64,000 nucleotides of DNA, from positions 93,002 to 157,001 of the forward strand of contig JAFTVU010000002.1 of assembly GCA_017465665.1 (NCBI GenBank), given 5' to 3'. The notes under the pieces are model-generated. The model did no database searches, was not told where the DNA came from, and saw nothing but the letters and a program-made list of their open reading frames with translations. Positions 33,861 through 42,341 of the stretch are shown here, one piece after another; position 1 is the first letter of the stretch, and each line of letters starts with the position of its first letter. The DNA comes from Oscillospiraceae bacterium. GTDB taxonomy: Bacteria; Bacillota; Clostridia; Oscillospirales; Ruminococcaceae. Position numbers and translations under genes: made by a program.

Positions 33861-34310
33861 ATGGATAAAAAGCAGCGCCATGCTGCGATACTTTCCATCA
33901 TCATTGAAAACGAGGTGGAAACGCAGCAGGAATTGCAGATACTGCTCAAGCAGGCAGGCTACAAGGTAACTCAGGCAACGGTATCCCGTGATATGCATGA
34001 GCTGAAGATAACAAAGGGCATGTCCGAAAACGGAGTGAACTGCTACTTTTCCGCTGCGATGGGCAAGGCTCCTGCCTATAACAGCTTGTTCGCACAGGCT
34101 GTTACGGAGCTTGATTATGCGATGAATACCGTGGTGATAAAGTGCAGGAGCGGTCTTGCAAACGCTGCCTGTGCGGTGCTTGATGAGCAGAAGTTCGGTT
34201 TTGTGGTGGGAACTATCGCGGGTGATGATACGATATTCGTGCTGACCCGTTCGGAAAATCACGCTGTTCAGCTTATCGAGCAGCTCAAAAAAATGATGAG
34301 AAACAATTGA
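33861..34310 (+). CDS. argR: Arginine repressor
   Basis: 149 residues. The N-terminal winged helix-turn-helix is (about 1-70) KKQRHAAILSIIIENEVETQQELQ and TQATVSRDMHELKITK; the C-terminal hexamer domain binds arginine, with AGDDTIFVLTRS near 122. It carries the conserved GTIAGDDT piece. Ribosome site AGAGGTGA. Usually controls arginine genes, none of which are in this window. Confidence 0.95.
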   Translation: MDKKQRHAAILSIIIENEVETQQELQILLKQAGYKVTQATVSRDMHELKITKGMSENGVNCYFSAAMGKAPAYNSLFAQAVTELDYAMNTVVIKCRSGLANAACAVLDEQKFGFVVGTIAGDDTIFVLTRSENHAVQLIEQLKKMMRNN

Positions 34311-34323
34311 GGAGGGAAGCGTT

Positions 34324-35982
34324 TTGCTGCGTGAGCTTTCAATAGAAAACCTTGCTGTTATCGAAAAAGCGACGGCACAGTTCGGTGGGAACTTCAATGT
34401 GTTCACGGGCGAGACCGGCGCAGGTAAGAGTATACTTATCGGCGGAATAAACGCTATTCTCGGACAGAGGACTACAAAGGATATCGTCCGTACAGGTGCG
34501 CCTAAGGCGGTCATCACGGCGTTTTTTGACGATATCCCTCAGTCTGTGGCGGACAAGCTGGATGAGATGGGCTTTTCTGCCGAGGACGGTGAGCTTATGC
34601 TCATGCGCGAGATATCCGCGGACGGCAAAAGCAGCGCCAGGATAAACGGCCGCTCTGCCACAGCTGCAATGCTGCGTGAGATAGGCTCGATGCTGGTGGA
34701 TGTTCATGGTCAGCATGAGAACAGGATACTGATGTCCGCTGATAATCAGCGTGACATTCTTGATAATTACGGCAGGCTTCGAGATATCCTGTCCGAATAT
34801 AAGGAGAAATTCCGCAGCTTTTCGCAGATATCAAAGCGCATACACAAATTACAGACAGAAAACGAAACACGTGCACTGAAAATGCAGCGACTTACTATGA
34901 TAGTTGAGGAGCTGGAGGAGTTGAATCTCGAAAAGGGCGAGGGCGACCGTCTTGAAGCGGAATTTGCAAAGTGCCGTAATTTTGTGAAGATACAATCCGC
35001 GCTGTACTCGGCTTATGGCTGCCTGAACGGAGAGGATACAGCAGGCGCACTGGATCAGCTCAGACGTGCGATGAACACGCTTGCATCCGTATCTGCGTTC
35101 ATGCCTGAGGCGGATGAGCTTGCAAAGCGTATCGGCGGTATCATTCCCGAAGCGGAGGACATAGCCGCTGAGATCTCATCCCTTACAAATGAGGACAGCG
35201 GTGCAGCAAGAGAAGCAGCGCTGGAGGACAGAGTGTCCGCGCTGAAGCACGCAAAGCGTAAGTACAACATGGATTCCGACCAGCTGGTGGATTATCTTGA
35301 TGAATGCAGGGCAGAACTTCTGGAGCTGGATGGAGCGGATGGCGAGCTTGAGCAGCTTGTTCAGCAGAAGCATGAGCTTGCTGAGGAGGTAAAGAGATCT
35401 GCAGCAGAGATCACAAGGCTCAGATGCGAAGCAGCTGAAAAGCTCAGCGCCGAGATATGTGAGCAGCTTAAATTCCTTGATATGCCGAATGTACGCATCA
35501 TCTTTTCTGTTACAAAGGACAAGGTAACGATAAACGGCATGGATGCTGTGGAGATGCTCATTTCCGCGAATGCAGGCGAGGAGCCCAAGCCGCTCAGCAA
35601 GATAGCCAGCGGCGGCGAGCTTTCCCGTATAATGCTGGCGATAAAGAGCGTGCTTGCGGATAATGATGATATTCCCACACTCATTTTTGATGAGGTGGAT
35701 GCAGGTATCAGCGGCAGGGCAGCGCAGAAAGTCGGAATAAAGCTGGCGGAGACCGCTCAGAAGCGTCAGGTGCTGTGTATAACTCATCTTGCGCAGATAG
35801 CTTCCCAGGCAGAGCACCATCTGCTTATTGAAAAGAACACCGAGGGAGAGCGCACCTTTACACGCATACAGCAGCTCGATCACGAGGGCAGAAAGGCGGA
35901 GCTTGCCCGTATCATCGATGGCGATGGCAGCAGCGAGAGCAGCCTGATGGCGGCAGAGGAGATGCTGCGCCGTAACAGTTAG
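34324..35982 (+). CDS. recN: DNA repair protein RecN
   Basis: 552 residues, an SMC-like ATPase acting in double-strand break repair. Walker A is FTGETGAGKSILI (about 28-40), there is a long coiled coil (about 150-420) split by a hinge-like part, then the signature SGGELSRIMLAIKSV and Walker B LIFDEVDAGISG. It starts with TTG, with GGAGGG eight bases upstream. It ends the long plus-strand cluster; a strong bidirectional terminator follows. Confidence 0.95.
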   Translation: MLRELSIENLAVIEKATAQFGGNFNVFTGETGAGKSILIGGINAILGQRTTKDIVRTGAPKAVITAFFDDIPQSVADKLDEMGFSAEDGELMLMREISADGKSSARINGRSATAAMLREIGSMLVDVHGQHENRILMSADNQRDILDNYGRLRDILSEYKEKFRSFSQISKRIHKLQTENETRALKMQRLTMIVEELEELNLEKGEGDRLEAEFAKCRNFVKIQSALYSAYGCLNGEDTAGALDQLRRAMNTLASVSAFMPEADELAKRIGGIIPEAEDIAAEISSLTNEDSGAAREAALEDRVSALKHAKRKYNMDSDQLVDYLDECRAELLELDGADGELEQLVQQKHELAEEVKRSAAEITRLRCEAAEKLSAEICEQLKFLDMPNVRIIFSVTKDKVTINGMDAVEMLISANAGEEPKPLSKIASGGELSRIMLAIKSVLADNDDIPTLIFDEVDAGISGRAAQKVGIKLAETAQKRQVLCITHLAQIASQAEHHLLIEKNTEGERTFTRIQQLDHEGRKAELARIIDGDGSSESSLMAAEEMLRRNS

Positions 35983-35994
35983 ATCAAATAAAGA

Positions 35995-36036
35995 AAAGAC
36001 CGTTTTCTGTCTGCACACAGGAAACGGTCTTTTTGT
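35995..36036. terminator. Bidirectional terminator after recN
   Basis: A 16-bp stem with one mismatch (35995-36010 with 36017-36032), a six-base loop and TTTTTGTTTT after it. The A-rich left flank serves the convergent amidase gene. Confidence 0.9.
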
Positions 36037-36037
36037 T

Positions 36038-36733
36038 TTATTCGTTTATCTCCACAATGAACGCGGAGTAGCCATCAGCTTTTGCCTGCTGAACATAAGC
36101 GGAAGCATTGGCATAGCTTCTGAATGCGCCTATCTGTACGCGGTACAGTTTATCTGTGGGTCTGAGAGCTTCTACCTGTGCCCTGAACCAGTTCATATCC
36201 CTGCCGAATTTCGCAAGCCAGTGATCGGGGTCGGCATGGTTATTTGCGTAGCCGAGCGCATGAGCCTCCTTGTGACCTACAACGTTTTCCAGGGGGATAT
36301 CAAATTTGTCGCACCATTCGCGGCAGAGCTGAGCGGCAAGCCCGAATGCCTGTGCAAAGTAATCCTCGTCATACAGACCATCCTCGCATATCTCAAACTG
36401 TAAATATGCAGGAGAATAATTGTACGAGCCCTTGCTGCCGCTTGAGCTGTTCCAGCAGCATATATCGTAGGGCAGCAGCTTTGCTGCGCGTACTTTGCCG
36501 TCCTTATCCCTGCCGATGACCGCATGCGGGCACGCCTGCCAATCGGGGCGGTCATAGTAGTTTTTGTAGATGTTCTCACCTACGATATCAGGTGCGTTTA
36601 CATATCGTCTGAGCCATGGATTGTTAGCGCCTGTGCTGTGCACGACTATACCCTCGGGCTTGCCCTCAGGCATGGGCTGTGCCGCCTGATAACACGGGTT
36701 GTTTACAGCAAGCGCGTCAAATGTTACAGCCAT
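36038..36733 (-). CDS. N-acetylmuramoyl-L-alanine amidase with SPOR-like tail
   Basis: About 231 residues. It is an Amidase_2 domain (about 27-185) with the zinc histidine in IVVHSTG (H32), and GHKEAH (H154/H158) plus NNHADPDHW (H166, D168) for the second ligand set and catalysis. A C-terminal SPOR-like segment (about 195-231) reads YRVQIGAFRSYANASAYVQQAK. It has no signal peptide. That and the two tiny membrane genes directly upstream mark it as a phage-type endolysin exported by a holin. ATG follows AGGAGGAG. Confidence 0.88.
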   Translation of the reverse strand: MAVTFDALAVNNPCYQAAQPMPEGKPEGIVVHSTGANNPWLRRYVNAPDIVGENIYKNYYDRPDWQACPHAVIGRDKDGKVRAAKLLPYDICCWNSSSGSKGSYNYSPAYLQFEICEDGLYDEDYFAQAFGLAAQLCREWCDKFDIPLENVVGHKEAHALGYANNHADPDHWLAKFGRDMNWFRAQVEALRPTDKLYRVQIGAFRSYANASAYVQQAKADGYSAFIVEINE

Positions 36734-36734
36734 A

Positions 36735-36950
36735 TCATTTCTCCTCCTTTTCTGTGGTAGCGGCGCAGCTGTCGGCAAATCCCTCGCCGATGATGTATGC
36801 CACTACAGCTGCTCCTGACATAAGGCAGCCGCTGACGGTATCAGCCATAGCCTCGCCTCCGCCAAAGGCAATTATAAGTCCGCTGACGAAAGCTGCCAGC
36901 GCCAGCCAGAATTTACGGGAGGTGAGCTTCCTTACGATCGCGTTTTTCAT
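36735..36950 (-). CDS. Holin-like small membrane protein
   Basis: 71 residues with a basic N-terminus (MKNAIVRKLTSRKFW), two hydrophobic segments (about 15-33 and 40-60) and an acidic/lysine tail. The form matches small phage holins next to endolysins. Its stop is one base from the amidase start. Confidence 0.7.
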   Translation of the reverse strand: MKNAIVRKLTSRKFWLALAAFVSGLIIAFGGGEAMADTVSGCLMSGAAVVAYIIGEGFADSCAATTEKEEK

Positions 36951-36954
36951 TTTC

Positions 36955-37170
36955 TCAGCCTCCCTCCAGATCGTTCAAACGATGATTTATTACCTTTATC
37001 TGCTCCTCGATGACAGGCATTCTGCGCGCGAAGTTGTTGTGCTCCGCTACTCTGCATTCAAGCTGCTGTATGCGATAGGCTGTCAGCTTTCCGCTGACCA
37101 GTATTCCTCCCAGAGAGCCTATCAGAGTGCCCGCAAGAGAGATAAGGGCGATTATTACGGAATTATCCAT
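36955..37170 (-). CDS. Small phage-type membrane protein with coiled coil
   Basis: 71 residues. One N-terminal membrane helix (about 5-27, glycine-rich) is followed by a helix with heptad-like leucines and QQLECRVAEHNNFARRMPVIEEQIKVINHRL. This resembles the XhlA-like/phage lysis-accessory proteins encoded before holins. First gene of the three-gene lysis cassette; four bases before the holin start. Confidence 0.65.
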   Translation of the reverse strand: MDNSVIIALISLAGTLIGSLGGILVSGKLTAYRIQQLECRVAEHNNFARRMPVIEEQIKVINHRLNDLEGG

Positions 37171-37275
37171 ATCCTCTCCTTTCTCGGGAGCAGTATATTT
37201 TATGCGGATATATCCGTTGCTGCTCCCTGATGGGATGATAACACCAGATATACTGCATTTTTGTGCAAAAACCGA

Positions 37276-37304
37276 TTGACAATCACTTTTATATATGGTA
37301 TCAT
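37276..37304 (+). promoter_or_regulatory. Promoter of the 37.3-kb lipoprotein gene
   Basis: TTGACA (37276-37281), a 17-base spacer and TATCAT (37299-37304), 45 bases before the start codon. Confidence 0.8.
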
Positions 37305-37348
37305 CAAGTTATAAAGATAAAGGCACATGGCATGAAAGGGGTTAATAT

Positions 37349-38149
37349 ATGAAGATGAAGAAATTACTTTCGCTGATGCTCGTATCAGCAGCTTTGGCGA
37401 CAGGCTGTGCTTCTGCAGAAGTATCATCGGATGTGGATACGGATGAGGCGGATGTTCAGACAATTGTGATCGATACCATAGAAACAGATGAGGCGGATGC
37501 GCCTGCTGCAGCTCCCGTTCCTGTTACCGAGGATGCCGTTACAACTGAATATGCTGACACCGAAGAGACCGTCAGCGCTTCTCAGGAGGAAAAGACAGTA
37601 TTTCCTGCCGGTACATGGATGTTGTATGAGGTGACAGCGCTGGATGAGCTTATCCCGATAGGCTACTGCTTTACGAATGACGACGGCAGGAGCGGAGAGA
37701 ACTGGCTGTTCGAGGATGGTTCAGGCTATCAGTTTGAATATGAGATCGGCATAAATGAGATACGCGTTGCCGTTGACGGACAGGATGTGATCGTACCCGT
37801 AGCAGGCGGTGATCTTTCTTATGTTATGCTTGATATTCCCGATTGCGGCAGAGTAAATATGGTGCATTTTTCCGACGGCACAAAGGCGGATATCCCTGAG
37901 TTTTATTCTAATGAGCAGCTTGGACTGATGGCTCAGCAGTATTATACTATACTGAATGAGTACACACCATCCTGCGTGGGCACACAGAGTAATGCAGATG
38001 GTACGGTCACTATTCAGCTTTATGACAGCTTTGAGGATCACAATTCCACCAGTGCATGGTACACTGTAGACCGTTGGTCCACAGTTGGTACAGATGATAT
38101 CATGGGCGAAGAGATCAATCTGCTCCATGTTCTGCTGCAGGAGGAATAA
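37349..38149 (+). CDS. Lipoprotein of unknown function
   Basis: 266 residues. A lipoprotein signal ends LATGC (Cys20), then an acidic, threonine-rich linker (about 25-85). The folded part (about 88-266) has two halves: a beta-rich piece around TWMLYEVTALDELIPIGYCFTNDDG and a C-terminal piece with YTPSCVG...DSFEDHNSTSAWYTVDRWSTVGTDDI. I recall the last pattern from other ruminococcal lipoproteins but cannot name a function. Ribosome site AAAGGGG. It forms its own unit with promoter and terminator. Confidence 0.75.
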   Translation: MKMKKLLSLMLVSAALATGCASAEVSSDVDTDEADVQTIVIDTIETDEADAPAAAPVPVTEDAVTTEYADTEETVSASQEEKTVFPAGTWMLYEVTALDELIPIGYCFTNDDGRSGENWLFEDGSGYQFEYEIGINEIRVAVDGQDVIVPVAGGDLSYVMLDIPDCGRVNMVHFSDGTKADIPEFYSNEQLGLMAQQYYTILNEYTPSCVGTQSNADGTVTIQLYDSFEDHNSTSAWYTVDRWSTVGTDDIMGEEINLLHVLLQEE

Positions 38150-38182
38150 TATACTCGTTTTGTAACGGAATTGAATAAACAG

Positions 38183-38214
38183 AACGTCCCGTGGAAAGAT
38201 CACGGGACGTTTTG
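38183..38214. terminator. Terminator between the lipoprotein and AlbA_2 genes
   Basis: An 11-bp perfect stem (38183-38193 with 38201-38211) and TTTT, between convergent stops. Confidence 0.85.
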
Positions 38215-38229
38215 ATATATGTGTTGTAA

Positions 38230-39444
38230 TCATGGCAGCTTGTATATGGTCTTTTTTCCGACTCCGCTTGCGATCAGCAGCTCCTCTGCCACCATTTCTT
38301 TTATGAGGTTATATGCCGCCGTTGTCTTGAGGCCTGCGAGCTCCTCTACATCGCTGCGAACAACAAAGCCTTTTTCCTTGGCGCGTTCAAGCACAAGTGC
38401 CTTGTAGCCATCGGGCACGGCGTGCTGCTTTCCTGTTGTGTGTATATTTGGCAGCGTTACACGGAAAGCGCCGTCTGCCGCTTCAAATAACGGTGTTTGG
38501 CCGTGCTTTGCATATAGCCCCCTTATCCTGCCGATGCCGCTTCCGCAGCAATCCATCAGCTCCAGACGAGTGAGAGCGTCCGCGAGCCGTGGGTATCTGG
38601 GTTGGGATATTCCCATAGCTATCGCGTTCATGGATATTCCCTGTGGCAGGCTGCCGAGCGATACTATCTCCATGCGATCGGTGAATATGCTGATTATGGT
38701 GCTGCCGCTGTAAGAGTAATTGCGGTGTACCAGCGCATTAAGTATAGCCTCGCTTACTGCTTCGGTAGGATAACAGCCGTTCGCAAGCTTTTCTGTGAGC
38801 CTGCAGGCTTCCGCGTATTGTCTTAGCAGAGAGCCGTTTATAGTACAGCTGTATTTGATCGCAGCTCTGTCTGCGTCTTCATACTGAGTAACCTTTATAT
38901 TATATGGGCACTGTTCGGATAACAGCAGGGCGAGGTTTGTATATCGCCCATCGTTGTCATAAATGTTCAGCAAACGCAGAGTCTCGCTGTCCGAGGAAAG
39001 CTCACAGGCTTCCATTATGAGCTTCAGCGAAGAGAAGCTGAGCCCAGCGGTACATGGCGCAGCTTCATTAAAGCTCCCGGCTGTATCGGGGAGCTGTGCA
39101 GGCGAGTGGGCGGGTGCTGCTTCCTGCGGTGCTTCTTGTGTGCCGATTCGGGAATATGGCTTCTCTGTGCCCTTACCGACCATTACAGCCACAAGATCCT
39201 TTCCCTTGAGCTGTACTGTCCTTACCTGCACCACGGAAGAGATATCGGGCTGTATCGAGCTTACGATATCCTGCGCGGCGCGGGCTGCAATGCCTGCGGG
39301 ATCTGATATTCCTGTAACAGTGCTGTCCTCACAGATGCCGATGTAAATAACTCCGCCGTCTGCATTTGCAAAGCTTATGACTTCATCTATGATATCAGGC
39401 GTATAGAGCTCTTTCAGCTTGGTGCTGTAATTTTTATCGGGCAT
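38230..39444 (-). CDS. AlbA_2/Schlafen-type regulator with winged helix
   Basis: 404 residues. The N-terminal AlbA_2 domain (about 10-110) includes ISFANADGGVIYIGICEDSTVTGI. A middle HATPase_c-like part has YPTEAVSEAILNALVHRNYSYSG and ISIFTDRMEIVSLGSLPQGI. A winged helix at the end (about 345-404) has KEKGFVVRSDVEELAGLKTTAAYNLIKEM. Such proteins are ATP-binding transcription regulators, often next to stress or defence genes, with unknown ligands. It has its own promoter with a nearby dyad, so self-control is possible. Confidence 0.87.
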   Translation of the reverse strand: MPDKNYSTKLKELYTPDIIDEVISFANADGGVIYIGICEDSTVTGISDPAGIAARAAQDIVSSIQPDISSVVQVRTVQLKGKDLVAVMVGKGTEKPYSRIGTQEAPQEAAPAHSPAQLPDTAGSFNEAAPCTAGLSFSSLKLIMEACELSSDSETLRLLNIYDNDGRYTNLALLLSEQCPYNIKVTQYEDADRAAIKYSCTINGSLLRQYAEACRLTEKLANGCYPTEAVSEAILNALVHRNYSYSGSTIISIFTDRMEIVSLGSLPQGISMNAIAMGISQPRYPRLADALTRLELMDCCGSGIGRIRGLYAKHGQTPLFEAADGAFRVTLPNIHTTGKQHAVPDGYKALVLERAKEKGFVVRSDVEELAGLKTTAAYNLIKEMVAEELLIASGVGKKTIYKLP

Positions 39445-39483
39445 TGAGAGACACCATCCTTTTGTTTACTTTCGTTTGCCTTT

Positions 39484-39534
39484 ATTGTAGCATTTTGGAG
39501 CAATTTTGTCAATATTTCGGTGCTGAAACACCGA
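39484..39534 (-). promoter_or_regulatory. AlbA_2 gene promoter with upstream dyad
   Basis: On the minus strand TTGACA (39507-39512), 17 bases, TACAAT (39484-39489). A perfect 6+6 dyad, TCGGTG-N6-CACCGA (39517-39534), touches the upstream side of the -35 box and could be an operator. Confidence 0.7.
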
Positions 39535-39760
39535 GCCTGTTAATATATAATAGGTAATAGACATAGAAATGCAGATAGTCGATGTTTTTTAGGTAAATCG
39601 TTTTCATTTTTTACTCGCATTTAGGCGCGTTTTTTCAAGAAATACAGATCGGTGCTTAATTTACTTAAAAAATAACTTAGACGCTGCGGATTTGTTGTGC
39701 AAATTATATAAAATGTTTTAGCTTCAATTAATCACTGTTGATAAACTTTGCTTTTAACTA
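39535..39760. other. AT-rich intergenic stretch, no gene seen
   Basis: Between the AlbA_2 promoter and the sugar-importer promoter lie about 225 AT-rich bases. I see no start codon with a ribosome site and no strong hairpin. Confidence 0.6.
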
Positions 39761-39788
39761 TTGACATGAAGTAATTTTTGAGTATAAT
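39761..39788 (+). promoter_or_regulatory. Promoter of the sugar ABC importer
   Basis: TTGACA (39761-39766), a 16-base spacer and TATAAT (39783-39788), about 95 bases before the coding start. Confidence 0.85.
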
Positions 39789-39789
39789 A

Positions 39790-39824
39790 TTAACTAGATT
39801 AAGTGCGCGTTTAATCGAAATTAA
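39790..39824. promoter_or_regulatory. LacI-operator-like dyads at the importer promoter
   Basis: TTAACTAGATTAA (39790-39802) overlaps the likely transcription start and TTAATCGAAATTAA (39811-39824), with a central CG, follows. TTAATCGATATTA occurs again at 44591-44603 near the GH5 gene. A LacI-family gene lies between the two sites. Confidence 0.5.
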
Positions 39825-39883
39825 CTTGTAGATGAGACCGTGCTTGAACAAATTAAATTTTTGATATCAGGAGGAAATTTTCT

Positions 39884-41314
39884 ATGAAGTTCAGAAGAAT
39901 CCTTGCGGGTATTCTCGCAGCAACAACAATGCTGTCCTTCGCAGCTTGCTCCGGCGATGAGACAAGCACAGGCTCTGATGCAGGCAACTCTGTAGCAGGC
40001 GGCAATGACACATCCAATTCTAGCGACGCAGGTAATGCAGGCGACGCAGGTAACGCAGGCTCCAACGAGGGCGAGCAGCTGGTACTTAAGGTACTCACAT
40101 GCCGTACCGACCGTGTTGAGGATGGTTCTCTCGATGCTGTTACAGACGCTTTCGAGCAGGCTAACAACTGTATCGTTGAGTATCAGGGCTACACTGATTA
40201 TGAGAGCGATGTTTCCACAATGATGAACACAACCGAGTACGGTGATGTTCTGATGATCCCCGGCACAGTTAAGCTGGCTGACCTGGGCAACTTCTTCGAG
40301 CCCCTCGGTACATATGACGAGATGAGCCAGAAGTACAACTGGGTTGACGCTAAGATGTATGACAACACTGTATACGGTCTGCCAATCTGGGGCGGCGTAT
40401 CCGGCGGTATCTGCTACAACAAGCGCATCTGGGCTGAGGCAGGCGTTACAGAGCTTCCCACAACACCCGATGAGTTCCTCGCAGCTCTGAAGCTGATCGA
40501 TGAGAATACAGATGCTATTCCTTACTACACCAACTACGCAGACGCTAGCTGGACACTGGTTCAGTGGGCTTCTCTCGTAAACTCCGCATCCGGTAGCGCT
40601 ACTCACGAAACAGACAAGATGATCGCTAAGGAAGATCTGTTCATTGACGGTCAGGCATACTATGAAGTATATGAGCTGATGTTCGATATCTTCAGCAACC
40701 CCTCCCTCATTGAGGAAGATCCCATGACAACTGACTGGGAAGGCTGCAAGAAGGCTATCAACGATGGTAAGATCGCAACAATGGTAATGGGTTCCTGGGC
40801 AGTTGCACAGTTCCAGGAGGCAGGCGAGAACCCCGATGATATCGGCTATATGCCCGCTCCCTTCAATGTAGACGGCAAGCAGTACGCTGAGTCTTCTCCC
40901 GACTATTCTCTCGGTATCAACAAGAACAGAAGCGCTGAGATCAAGGATCTCGCTAAGAAGTACATCACATGGTTCGTTGAGGATTCCGGCTTTGCAGTTA
41001 AGGAAGGCTGCGTTGGTACACTCAAGGGCTCTGAGATGCCTGCATACCTCGACGCATTTGCTGATTGCGTAATGTTCACAACTGAGCCTGCTCCCGATGG
41101 CCTTGTAGGTGTTTGGGATACAATCAACAACGATTCCGAAGTTGGTACATGGCAGGGTGACGCTGCTAACTTCAAGATCCTCATCGCTGAAGCTGCTTTC
41201 GCAGGCGAGAGCAAGGATGCAATGGTTGAGATCATGAACGAAGCAAACGCTAAGTGGGCTGCTACAAGAGACGCTAACGCTGATCTCGCAGCATATCTCG
41301 AAAACAACGGTTGA
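39884..41314 (+). CDS. Sugar ABC transporter substrate-binding lipoprotein
   Basis: 476 residues. Lipobox FAAC with Cys22, then a serine/asparagine/glycine-rich linker (about 25-60) and a family-1 extracellular binding fold. Typical pieces are VSGGICYNKRIWAEAGVTELPTTPDEFLAALKLI, MVMGSWAVAQFQEAG and DYSLGINKNRSAEIKDLAKKYITWF. AGGAGG precedes the ATG. Codons are strongly biased, as in highly expressed genes. The neighbouring LacI gene and beta-mannanase suggest a gluco- or manno-oligosaccharide ligand (inference). Separated from its permeases by a terminator-like hairpin. Confidence 0.93.
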   Translation: MKFRRILAGILAATTMLSFAACSGDETSTGSDAGNSVAGGNDTSNSSDAGNAGDAGNAGSNEGEQLVLKVLTCRTDRVEDGSLDAVTDAFEQANNCIVEYQGYTDYESDVSTMMNTTEYGDVLMIPGTVKLADLGNFFEPLGTYDEMSQKYNWVDAKMYDNTVYGLPIWGGVSGGICYNKRIWAEAGVTELPTTPDEFLAALKLIDENTDAIPYYTNYADASWTLVQWASLVNSASGSATHETDKMIAKEDLFIDGQAYYEVYELMFDIFSNPSLIEEDPMTTDWEGCKKAINDGKIATMVMGSWAVAQFQEAGENPDDIGYMPAPFNVDGKQYAESSPDYSLGINKNRSAEIKDLAKKYITWFVEDSGFAVKEGCVGTLKGSEMPAYLDAFADCVMFTTEPAPDGLVGVWDTINNDSEVGTWQGDAANFKILIAEAAFAGESKDAMVEIMNEANAKWAATRDANADLAAYLENNG

Positions 41315-41342
41315 TCCATTTCATAGTTTCTCCCAAAACGTA

Positions 41343-41372
41343 TCGGGAGGGAGTATTCCCTCCCGAAATGCG
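41343..41372 (+). terminator. Partial terminator between binding protein and permeases
   Basis: A 10-bp perfect stem (41343-41352 with 41357-41366, loop GTAT), extended by AACG/CGTT pairs, with TTTTACTT after it. It would give more binding-protein than permease transcript, a common scheme in sugar importers. Confidence 0.75.
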
Positions 41373-41410
41373 TTTTACTTAAAAGTATCTGACAAGAAAG
41401 GTTCGATCTT

Positions 41411-42334
41411 ATGTCCGAGCTTACAGGAAAAAAACGTACACTCGTGCAGTGGCTCAAGGGCTACACAGGACAGAAGTATATGATAACCATACTGTTCCTG
41501 CTGATACCTCTTGCTCTGCTTATTTTATTTACTATCATCCCCGCAGCTAATATGGTGATCTACAGCTTCCAGAAGCGTGACCAGCTCGGTGTTTCCGTTG
41601 AGTGGGTAGGTCTGGATAACTATATAAGATTGTTCACCGATGCTAGCTATCTTAAAACCTTTGTCAACAGTATCTATTATCTGTTCGGCTCGTTTGTTCA
41701 GCTTTCGCTGGCTTTATTCATTGCGACTCTGCTGTGCTCCAAGATAAAGTTCGCTAACGTGTTCAAGGGTGTAATGTTCTTCCCCTATCTTATGAACGGT
41801 GTTGCGGTATCCCTTATCTTCCGCCGCTTCTTCCAGAAGGGCGATGGCGTTACAAACACAGAGGGTACGCTCAACAGTATAATTCAGATGTTTGGCGGCG
41901 ATCCTGTAAAATGGCTCTCCGATCCGAGTATAGTTAATTTCTGCCTGGTGTTTGTATCTATCTGGCGATACATAGGCTTTGATATCATCATGTTTATCGG
42001 AGCTATCCAGTCTATTTCTCCCGAAATCTATGAAGCTGCTGACCTTGATGGTGCAAACGCATGGCAGCGCTTCTGGTATATAGTATTCCCCTCCATCAGA
42101 CCCATCGTAGCACTTCAGCTGATACTTGCTATCAAGGGTGCAGCTTCCGTTTTCGAGATCCCCTATATCATCACAGGCGGACGAAGCGGCACAAACACAT
42201 TCGTTATCAAGACGATAGAAACGGCGTTCCAGTATCAGAAGGTGGGATTGGCATCGGCGATGGCGATAGTCCTGCTGATAATAATCCTGATAGTAACGGG
42301 AATACAGAAGCTTTGCTTCAGAGAAAGGAAGTGA
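41411..42334 (+). CDS. Sugar ABC transporter permease, MalF/UgpA-type
   Basis: 307 residues with six membrane helices. The EAA loop is in IYEAADLDGANAWQRFWYIVFPSIRP (about 198-223), the ATPase contact. The N-terminal region has the first helix at about 24-48. AGAAAGG is nine bases before ATG. It forms a pair with the next permease. Confidence 0.93.
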   Translation: MSELTGKKRTLVQWLKGYTGQKYMITILFLLIPLALLILFTIIPAANMVIYSFQKRDQLGVSVEWVGLDNYIRLFTDASYLKTFVNSIYYLFGSFVQLSLALFIATLLCSKIKFANVFKGVMFFPYLMNGVAVSLIFRRFFQKGDGVTNTEGTLNSIIQMFGGDPVKWLSDPSIVNFCLVFVSIWRYIGFDIIMFIGAIQSISPEIYEAADLDGANAWQRFWYIVFPSIRPIVALQLILAIKGAASVFEIPYIITGGRSGTNTFVIKTIETAFQYQKVGLASAMAIVLLIIILIVTGIQKLCFRERK

Positions 42335-42341
42335 CGTCGGC

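Noticed and set aside
36038-37170. Resident prophage
   Set aside because: Only the lysis cassette is present; no capsid, tail, terminase, integrase or attachment repeats are seen between recN and the lipoprotein gene.
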